Of a DNA stretch of 64,000 nt, positions 58,901-64,000 are shown piece by piece; position 1 is the stretch's first letter; every line of letters begins with the position of its first letter. Location: NCBI GenBank assembly GCA_041660925.1, contig JBAZVI010000002.1, positions 186,001 through 250,000 on the forward strand, written 5' to 3'. Source of the stretch: Elusimicrobiota bacterium (GTDB lineage: Bacteria; Elusimicrobiota; Elusimicrobia; UBA1565). A program made the translations under genes and the position numbers. The notes under the pieces were generated by a model, which was given only the letters and a program-made list of their open reading frames with translations, made no database searches and had not been told where the DNA came from.

Positions 58901-61260
58901 GCGCCCTCTTCCTTCTTCCAGTCCTCGTAGCGGGCCTGGAGCGCCGCTTCCTGCGCGGCGGCCTCCGCGGCGTGGCGCTCGAGGTCGCGGCGGCGTTCCG
59001 CCTCGGCGGCCTGCAGCTCCGCGGCCTGCCGGCGCGCGAGCTCGGCGAGCTCCTCGCGGTGGCGGGTGAGGAACTCGCGCTCCTTCTCGGTCCAGACTTC
59101 CTGGAGCCGACGCTCGAGCGCGAGGTACTTCTCCTCGCGGCGGGACTGCCGAGTGCCCTCGGCGCCCTGCCAGGCGGCGCGCTCGGCTTCGAAGGCCTCC
59201 TCGCGCTCGCGGGACTTCTGCCAGGCGGCGGCGGCGTCCTTCTCCGCCTGGTCGACGGCGGCGCGGGCCTTGGAGAGCTCGAGCTCCTTGTCCGCGAGGG
59301 AGCGCTCCAGCGCACCCTGGCGCGACTGGGACTCTTCGCGCAGGGACTGCTGGGCGTTCCTGGCCTCGCTCTCGCGGCGCTCGAGCTCTCCCTCATAGTG
59401 GAGCGCCTGGGCGGCGAGGGCGGCGTCCTGCTGGGCGCGCGCGCGGGCGAGCTCGGCGAGCTGGCGCTCGCGCTGCTCGGCGTCGCGGCGCTCGAAGGCC
59501 TCGCGGAGCTCGCGCTCGAGGCTCTCGTAATCGAGGCGCATGCGCTCGGCGTCGGCGATGTGGGCCTGCTCGGCGGCATGCAGCTGGGACTCGAACTGGG
59601 CGCGGGTCTTCTCGAGCTCGACGCCGGCGGTGCGGCGTTCTCCGTCGAGGGCGGCCTCGTAGCGGGCGACGAGCTCTCCTTCGCGATGATGCCACTGCTT
59701 GTCGAGGTTCTTCTCCTTGCGCAGCGACTCCTCCTGGACGCCGGCCTTCCAGGAGCGGAACTGCTCCTCGAGCGCGCGCTGGGTGCTCTCCAGCTCGACG
59801 ACGCGCGCGGCGTACTGCTCGTCGAGGCTGCGGCTGCGCTGCTCGAGCTGGGCGGCGAGGGCCGCCCGCTCGGCCTCGACGGCCTTCTCGTGCTCGGCGA
59901 GGAGCTCGACCTTGCGGCGGGTCCAGTCCTCGCGCAGGTCGTTCTCCTTCGCGATGAACGCTTCCTGCAGCTCGAGATGGCGGCGCTGGAAGCGGTCCTC
60001 GAGGGCGCGCTCGCGCTCCTGGGTCTCGTTGAGGAGCTTCGCCTCGCGGGTGGAGAGATCGGCCTCGAGTCCCCCGCGCAGGCGGGCGGTCTCGGCGTCG
60101 AGGGCTTCCTCGCGGCGGCGGAGCTCCTCGAGCCGCGCGGCGCGCTCCGCCTCGAAGGTCTTGGCGCGCTCGTCGGCGGCGGCGAGGAGGCTCGTCTTCT
60201 CCTTGGCGAGCTCGTCCTCGAAGCGCTTGAGGCGCTCGGCTTCCGCGCGGACGTGCGAGTCCTGCAGGCGCTTCTCGAGGACCGCGTAGCGGGTCTCCAG
60301 CTCCGAGGTGCGCTTCGCGTGCTCGGCGTCGAGCTCGTGCTTCCCGCGCGCGAGGAGGCCTTCGACTTCCTCCGAGCGGTCGGCGAGGCGGCGGGCCTGC
60401 TCGTCGAACTGCTTCTGCACGGCGGCGTCGAGCTTCTCGCGGGCTTCCTTGGCGCGGGCCCAGAGCCCGTTCTCGAGCTCGGCCCAGGCCTTCTGCAGCT
60501 CGGCCTCGCGCTTCGCGTACTTGTCCTGCAGCTCGAACTCCTTGGCGGCGGCGCGCTTGAGGAGCTCCTCCTCGCGCTGCTTGAGACGGAGCTCGGAGTC
60601 CTGTCCCTGGGCCGCGAGCGTGCGGGCGAGGTCCTGGTTCTTGAGCACGAGGTCGGCGGTGTCGCGGCGGGAGCGCTCGAGCTCCTCCTCGCGGGCGCGG
60701 ACCATGTCGAGGATCTCCTCGTCGCGCTTCTGGCGCATGCGGTGGAGCAGCTCCCCGTCGCGGTGCACGCGGGCGGCGAGCTCCTCCTTCTCGCGCTGCG
60801 CGGCGAGGAGCTCGGCCTCGCGCTGTTCGAGGATGCGCTTGAGGGTCGATACGTCGTTCTGGCGGGACTGGTGGACCGCGCGCCACTCCTCGAGCTGGGC
60901 GGCCAGGCGCGAGAGCTGCTCTTCCTGGAGCATGCGCTCGCGCTCGATGCGGCCGCGCTCCCCGTCGATGACCTCGAGGCGCATGCGCTCGCGCTCGCGC
61001 TCCTCGCGGGCGGCGCGGCCCTTGCGGTCCTCCTCCCACTTCAGCCCCTCGGCCTTCCAGGCCTCGATCTGACGGCGCAGCTCCCCGAGCTCCGACTGGG
61101 CCGCCTTCTCCCGATTGGCGGCCTCCTGCAGATTGCCCTTGAGATTGGTGCTGAGTTCCTGCAGGTCGCGGATGGTGGCGACGGCGCCGCGCAGGGCGAG
61201 GCGCGCGGCGTCGAGGTCTCCGACCTGCTTGAAAGACTCTTCGTCCCAAGGATTGGTCAT
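55930..61260 (-). CDS. Giant coiled-coil histidine kinase
   Basis: A 1776-residue cytoplasmic protein without membrane helices. Residues about 30-1530 are an uninterrupted charged helix region (Glu/Arg/Ala/Lys repeats such as AERYRSAEEGLAAKIAELDQ split by REREL and REEAL motifs), predicted as coiled coil or single alpha-helix well over 200 nm long if extended. The C terminus (about 1540-1776) is a full kinase: FGIAHQIRNPLG (phospho-His about 1557), LIVNAVEAMPQGG (N box), DTGPGVP, and GLGLAIARRI. The start ATG 61260 follows TATACT by 10 nt; an ATG 21 codons earlier is dismissed because it precedes that promoter. Partner: the receiver-propeller protein one base downstream. Confidence 0.92.
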   Translation of the reverse strand: MTNPWDEESFKQVGDLDAARLALRGAVATIRDLQELSTNLKGNLQEAANREKAAQSELGELRRQIEAWKAEGLKWEEDRKGRAAREERERERMRLEVIDGERGRIERERMLQEEQLSRLAAQLEEWRAVHQSRQNDVSTLKRILEQREAELLAAQREKEELAARVHRDGELLHRMRQKRDEEILDMVRAREEELERSRRDTADLVLKNQDLARTLAAQGQDSELRLKQREEELLKRAAAKEFELQDKYAKREAELQKAWAELENGLWARAKEAREKLDAAVQKQFDEQARRLADRSEEVEGLLARGKHELDAEHAKRTSELETRYAVLEKRLQDSHVRAEAERLKRFEDELAKEKTSLLAAADERAKTFEAERAARLEELRRREEALDAETARLRGGLEADLSTREAKLLNETQERERALEDRFQRRHLELQEAFIAKENDLREDWTRRKVELLAEHEKAVEAERAALAAQLEQRSRSLDEQYAARVVELESTQRALEEQFRSWKAGVQEESLRKEKNLDKQWHHREGELVARYEAALDGERRTAGVELEKTRAQFESQLHAAEQAHIADAERMRLDYESLERELREAFERRDAEQRERQLAELARARAQQDAALAAQALHYEGELERRESEARNAQQSLREESQSRQGALERSLADKELELSKARAAVDQAEKDAAAAWQKSREREEAFEAERAAWQGAEGTRQSRREEKYLALERRLQEVWTEKEREFLTRHREELAELARRQAAELQAAEAERRRDLERHAAEAAAQEAALQARYEDWKKEEGARLEAERVEWLERQRRALSRERETLGKELSAKSSQLDAEHAVRVRELEARRQALEERVRRQEEDAAAAWRERERVLGEDLQKRLAGEREALDALYRKKEEDLSAAHIALEGELRSAWERRARTLEDEAAARLEAARRELEAAGAQAAAQRAEQWELLKSAERDALRAELAKEADARRQTDLARQAESERALKARETRLEEAFAARERELERGFKERETALAAKLEAEREKALAERSLAEGSLRQRTGEAEKALARRAVELEEAASRRERELAEQLERARLERDRAAAALEEARAGLERAYREKEKELARELERRRAEADAEQAVLEEEHRKKAAALEAAYGARESELAERYRSAEEGLAAKIAELDQARAARLRETESLRRSLEEDFRKKASGLDDARAALDAAGRRREEEARAEEVRRDAALAEESRAAAARAEELRTRLESDHARRTTELETQRAALERERLEISDALRRDFEEKERALRDALETARVEERSRLEAEARALRAETEKSRRDLAAEAGRREAEREKSLRDARAELEAERQRSLSERKSLQEERALLEREATERETVRLTELDRRRAELEEEYRRREAALSGARAKTDEQVRLRLAEDLARQQEALRLELEERFARERAGLVAKETASARAELETRLRAEHEAAFKAEEASLRSADDARSAELSRREAELEAREKEVSRRHSELESLSQGLDAGTRERLAKEESSLSEREKALAQSRKTVDEARREILSKEAEVRALRDRLLASFKEGHGGSIPPAAFESELNDLVFGIAHQIRNPLGIVRSLVEDRLSGRLVLPGERRAMDAILRSIEGLRERLEQLVDYTRPLALKPRAVDVRDLVARALSETEARCRAAGVRVVQRIAEDSPELRADGKALRVALLHLIVNAVEAMPQGGTLTLSVRPEDAGRALRIEVSDTGPGVPTAQQKEVGRPFFTTKPGAVGLGLAIARRIAAAHGGKLEFVAPSGEGCRAALLLPAPAQRR

Positions 61261-61270
61261 GACGCTATTG

Positions 61271-61276
61271 AGTATA
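61271..61276 (-). promoter_or_regulatory. -10 element (TATACT) of the giant kinase operon
   Basis: TATACT (minus strand) ends 10 nt before the ATG at 61260; no ribosome site and no clear -35. Confidence 0.5.
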
Positions 61277-61452
61277 TAAGGCGCGGGTGCGGGGCCGATG
61301 ACGGGGTTGTTAAGGCGAAACACTCCCGTAACAGGCGGGAAAAGGCCGCGGGAGGTCCGAAAAGGCCTCGGACGCGCGCACTCCCGCGCGCGTACGGACG
61401 CGGGGTCCGTTCCCGTGCGTTCATGCGGGCCATGCTAGCAAAGAGACCGCCC

Positions 61453-61481
61453 TTGCGGACGGTGGATTTATCGTTTACAAT
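61453..61481 (+). promoter_or_regulatory. Promoter of the ParB/Srx-like gene
   Basis: TTGCGG (61453-61458), 17-nt spacer, TACAAT (61476-61481), 8 nt to the ATG at 61490. No ribosome site fits in this leader. Confidence 0.65.
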
Positions 61482-61489
61482 ACGCGCAA

Positions 61490-62380
61490 ATGAAATCCGA
61501 ACCCACGCAGGCCCTACTCGAGCCGTCCGAGGTGCGCGAGCGCCTCTGGAAGATCAAGCTCACGCAGTCGAAAGGCGTCATCCGCATCGGGGTCGCCAAG
61601 AAGCAGGCGCAGGCGAACTCCCTCTACCTGGAGATCAACGGCGCCCGCCGCTTCGAGATCGGCAACGACTGCGACACCTGCCATTTCTGGTTCAAGTGCC
61701 TGCGCGACCCGCGTCCCGCGCCGCACAAGAAGCTCTTCAACCTGCCCAAGACGATCGCGCTCCCCCGCCCGATCGACGCCGACATGGTGCGCGAGCTGCT
61801 GCCGATGCTCGACATCATGGAGAAGGGCGAATACTACCTGATGAACACGAACGTCACGCTCACGGGGCCCTACGCCGCCGACGACGAGAACTCCTACTTC
61901 CACAACGCCGAGTTCCAGGAGATCTGGGACATCGAGGACCCCGCCGCCGAGGACCTGCTCTCGGACTGGGAGCATTACGAGGGGCGCAACCCGCGCATCT
62001 ACCGGCACGAGGACATCGTCGAGAAGCAGCACGACTTCGTCATCCCTCTCGTCCCGCAGAACCGGCTCAAGCAGGAGAACATCCGCCTCTACCAGCAGAT
62101 GATCCAGAACGGGGACCGGCCCCGCGTGTTCCTCTTCGGGCTCATGCAGCGTCCCATCCCCGAGACCATCGCGACCGGACGCGGGAAGACGATGCACTCC
62201 TTCTTCGCCGGCTTCGTCCTCGACGGTCACCACAAGCTCGCCGCCTACCAGCGCGCGGGCGTGGCCGCCAACTGCCTGACGCTCATCTCGACGAAGGCGA
62301 GCAAGTACTTCCTCCTCGAGAACGAGGGCGACGACGCCCACGCGAAGCTCGAGGAGCGCCTCTCGACGCTCGCCGTCTGA
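61490..62380 (+). CDS. ParB/sulfiredoxin-fold-like protein of unknown function
   Basis: A 296-residue cytoplasmic protein. The C-terminal FVLDGHHKLAAYQRAG (about 244-259) is the ParB/Srx-type [I/V]xDGHHRLxA motif that binds nucleotide or phosphate. A three-Cys cluster, DCDTCHFWFKCL (about 61-72), could bind metal. The rest (YYLMNTNVTLTGPYAADDENSY) has no known relative to me. It overlaps the next gene by one base (TGATG) and has its own promoter in the divergent region shared with the giant kinase operon. Confidence 0.75.
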   Translation: MKSEPTQALLEPSEVRERLWKIKLTQSKGVIRIGVAKKQAQANSLYLEINGARRFEIGNDCDTCHFWFKCLRDPRPAPHKKLFNLPKTIALPRPIDADMVRELLPMLDIMEKGEYYLMNTNVTLTGPYAADDENSYFHNAEFQEIWDIEDPAAEDLLSDWEHYEGRNPRIYRHEDIVEKQHDFVIPLVPQNRLKQENIRLYQQMIQNGDRPRVFLFGLMQRPIPETIATGRGKTMHSFFAGFVLDGHHKLAAYQRAGVAANCLTLISTKASKYFLLENEGDDAHAKLEERLSTLAV

Positions 62381-63207
62381 TGGAGTGCCCGGGCTGCCAC
62401 GAGGCGATCAGCGGCAAGCTCGAGACCTGCCCCCATTGCTTCTACGACCTGCGGGCGCACCGCGGCGCGGGCGCGAAGAAGGCCGGCCTGCCGGGCTATG
62501 AGGACCTCGACGGCCCCGATCCGGAGATCGTGCCGGTCCCCGATGCGCACGTCGACAACGTCCACTACAAGCCCAAGGCCTCCCCGTTCCGCTACGTCCT
62601 CCTCGCGCTGGTCTTCGTCCTCGGCGTCGCCCTCTTCTACCTGGGCAAGGATTTCATGCGCGAACGCCGGGCCGCCGAGGAGATGACCGCGGCCATCGCC
62701 AACAAGCCCGCGCAGGCCCTCCCCCCCGCCGCGACCGCGGCGGCGACGGTCCCCGCCGCGGGGACGGACGCTCCCGCCGCAGCCGAGGAGCCGGTCGAGA
62801 CGCCGGCTCCGGAGGCTCCCGCGCCGGCCGCGCCGGCTCCCGTCGAAGCCGAGTTCTGGCGCTTCGAGGGCCGCGTCTACGACATCCTCTCGCTGAAGCC
62901 GGTGGCCGGAGCCAACCTGACCTTCCTCGCCGACGACGGCGGGCAGGGCGGAGCCGTCTCGGGCTCCGACGGACGCTTCCGCGTCAAGCTCCCCTCCTCG
63001 TCGGGCGGGTACCGCGTCATCGTCGACCAATCCGACTACGACGGGGACCATTTCGACGACCCCTCCGCGAACTACCGCTCGATGACCCTCGCGGCCCGCG
63101 CGGTCCTGCGCAACTCGGTCCCGAAGCACCGGCCCTGGAAGGGCGGCGCCGGGACCGTGCGCCGCGACATCGCCCTCTTCCCCCTCTCGCCGGACTCCCA
63201 GGAGTGA
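62380..63207 (+). CDS. Zinc-ribbon membrane protein with carboxypeptidase-regulatory-like domain
   Basis: A 275-residue protein: an N-terminal zinc ribbon CPGC...CPHC (3-20), a polar segment, one membrane helix (about 68-90; YVLLALVFVLGVALFYL), a Pro/Ala/Glu-rich periplasmic linker (about 105-160, containing a GTCCCCGC/GCGGGGAC hairpin at DNA level) and a C-terminal beta sandwich (about 162-260; GRVYDILSLKPVAGANLTF, GSDGRFRVKLP) of the carboxypeptidase-regulatory-like type. The layout resembles GltJ/AgmX in cytoplasm-to-periplasm order, but no homology is claimed. It overlaps uppP by GTGA. Confidence 0.8.
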   Translation: MECPGCHEAISGKLETCPHCFYDLRAHRGAGAKKAGLPGYEDLDGPDPEIVPVPDAHVDNVHYKPKASPFRYVLLALVFVLGVALFYLGKDFMRERRAAEEMTAAIANKPAQALPPAATAAATVPAAGTDAPAAAEEPVETPAPEAPAPAAPAPVEAEFWRFEGRVYDILSLKPVAGANLTFLADDGGQGGAVSGSDGRFRVKLPSSSGGYRVIVDQSDYDGDHFDDPSANYRSMTLAARAVLRNSVPKHRPWKGGAGTVRRDIALFPLSPDSQE

Positions 63208-63989
63208 TCAGCCCGTTCCAGGCCCTGGTCTACGGGCTCCTCCAGGGACTCACCGAGTTCCTCCCCGTCTCCAGCTCCGCGCACCTGAGCCTGCTCCCCT
63301 GGCTGGCGGGCTGGCCCGACCCCGGCCTGGCCTTCGACGTCGCCCTGCACGCCGGCACCCTCGCCGCCCTGCTCGCGTACTTCCGCGCGGACTGGGCCCG
63401 CATGCTCCGCGCCGCCCTCCGGGAACCGCGTTCCGAGGAGGCGCGGCGGCTCTGGGTCCTGGCGCTGGCGTCGGTCCCGGCCGGACTCGCCGGGCTGCTC
63501 CTCGAGAAGCAGGCCGAGACCGTCTTCAGGACGCCCGCGCTCGTCGCGGCGACCCTCGCCCTCTTCGGCCTCCTCCTCGCGTGGGCCGACCGCTTCGCGA
63601 AGGACGGCGGGAACGCGGGCGACCCTTCCCCTTCCCGCGCGCTGCTCATCGGCGCCGCGCAGGCGCTGGCCATCGTTCCCGGGGTCTCCCGCTCGGGAGC
63701 GACGATCACGGCGGGACTCTTCCTGGGTCTCGACCGCGAGGCCGCCGCGCGCTTCTCGTTTTTGCTCGCGACCCCGATCACGGCGGCGGCGGCGCTGCAC
63801 AAGGTCCCGAAGCTCGGCGCCGGGCTCCTCGACCCGGGCGTGCTGCTCGCGGTGGCCGCGTCGGCCCTGAGCGGGGCGGCGGCCATCCATTTCCTGCTGC
63901 GCTGGACTCGACGGGCCGGCTACCTGCCGTTCGCCGCGTACAGGATCCTCCTCGCGGCCGCTATCTTCGCGTCGGCCTGCCGAGCCTAG
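63204..63989 (+). CDS. uppP: Undecaprenyl-diphosphatase UppP (BacA)
   Basis: UppP recycles undecaprenyl pyrophosphate to the monophosphate carrier for peptidoglycan and other surface polymers. The 261 residues have the two hallmark motifs: GLTEFLPVSSSAHL (about 15-28) and VPGVSRSGATITAGLFLGL (about 157-175), and about eight membrane helices. GTG start overlapping the previous gene. It is complete and of normal length. Confidence 0.96.
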   Translation: MISPFQALVYGLLQGLTEFLPVSSSAHLSLLPWLAGWPDPGLAFDVALHAGTLAALLAYFRADWARMLRAALREPRSEEARRLWVLALASVPAGLAGLLLEKQAETVFRTPALVAATLALFGLLLAWADRFAKDGGNAGDPSPSRALLIGAAQALAIVPGVSRSGATITAGLFLGLDREAAARFSFLLATPITAAAALHKVPKLGAGLLDPGVLLAVAASALSGAAAIHFLLRWTRRAGYLPFAAYRILLAAAIFASACRA

Positions 63990-64000
63990 GACCCACGGCG

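Noticed and set aside
61261..61323. Upstream ATG giving 21 extra residues to the giant kinase
   Set aside because: The extension passes through the TATACT promoter element and has no ribosome site.
56014..63207. Plus-strand open frame of about 2400 codons antisense to the giant kinase
   Set aside because: It is the complement of the Glu/Arg/Ala-rich coil, which in this GC range leaves the opposite frame free of stops. It has no start signal and no domains, apart from the real zinc-ribbon gene at 62380-63207 that forms its end.
52294..63207. Glt/Agl gliding-motility machine of Myxococcus
   Set aside because: Layout is reminiscent (long coil with receiver partner, zinc-ribbon TM protein, outer-membrane barrel), but no motor proteins, MglA-type GTPase or sequence motif of that system was seen.

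Overview
The window is a contiguous, very GC-rich piece of a diderm (Gram-negative-type) bacterial chromosome. It has a coding density above 90%, and many neighbouring genes overlap by 1-4 nt (ATGA, GTGA, TTGA). Outer-membrane barrels ending in Phe, a phosphate-type porin, a Pal-less LysM/OMP operon and an unusual set of secreted proteins (signal peptide ending in Ala-Gln, then an Ala/Val/Pro-rich leader fused to unrelated domains) best fit a large-genome member of Elusimicrobiota. That assignment is inference from gene style, not a database match. No tRNA, rRNA, CRISPR array, prophage or intact transposase gene was found.

Layout. 1-4049 (minus): a CRP-like sensor followed by hypF-hypC-hypD for [NiFe]-hydrogenase cofactor assembly; hypD runs off the left edge. 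4201-9790: small secreted proteins, a cupin, a membrane-anchored unknown protein with a CTG start, and a convergent pair of secreted HAD and HD enzymes. 9981-12453: groES-groEL with a full promoter and a CIRCE operator, then a gene-poor stretch with a MITE-like element. 12454-15867: a divergent TPR protein, an SDR39U1-type epimerase and an ATP/ADP-translocase-like carrier. 15931-25127: a complete phosphate block (porin, pstS-C-A-B, phoU, phoR, phoB) with recognisable Pho boxes, plus a patatin-like lipase and a mannose-1-phosphate guanylyltransferase. 26398-38035: one nine-gene overlapping operon joining c-di-AMP synthesis and DHH hydrolase genes with glycogen enzymes (GlgB, GH57, GH13), an exonuclease, two membrane proteins and an M23 lipoprotein. 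38116-47126: DUF2914 and ACT proteins, the leader-fused membrane proteins (unknown, MFS, P1B-ATPase), an alpha/beta hydrolase and pyruvate kinase. 47251-51628: Dus, a PilT-like ATPase with a Cys-repeat secreted partner, a DUF502 membrane protein and small proteins. 51701-61260 (minus): an operon headed by a 1776-residue coiled-coil histidine kinase, then a receiver-TM-beta-propeller protein, a LysM protein, a FecR-like/beta-barrel OMP and the GTPase EngB. 61490-63989: a ParB/Srx-like protein, a zinc-ribbon membrane protein and UppP.

Two patterns cross the window. First, about 15 transcription units have a -10 hexamer (TANNNT-like) ending only 6-10 nt before the start codon and no Shine-Dalgarno sequence, so leaderless translation seems common here. 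Second, at least five proteins share the leader architecture described above, placed in front of a HAD phosphatase, an HD phosphohydrolase, a small membrane protein, an MFS carrier and a P1B-type ATPase; two of them (40136 and 42212) are clear tandem paralogues in the leader only. These two patterns and the giant-kinase operon are the most promising material for follow-up.
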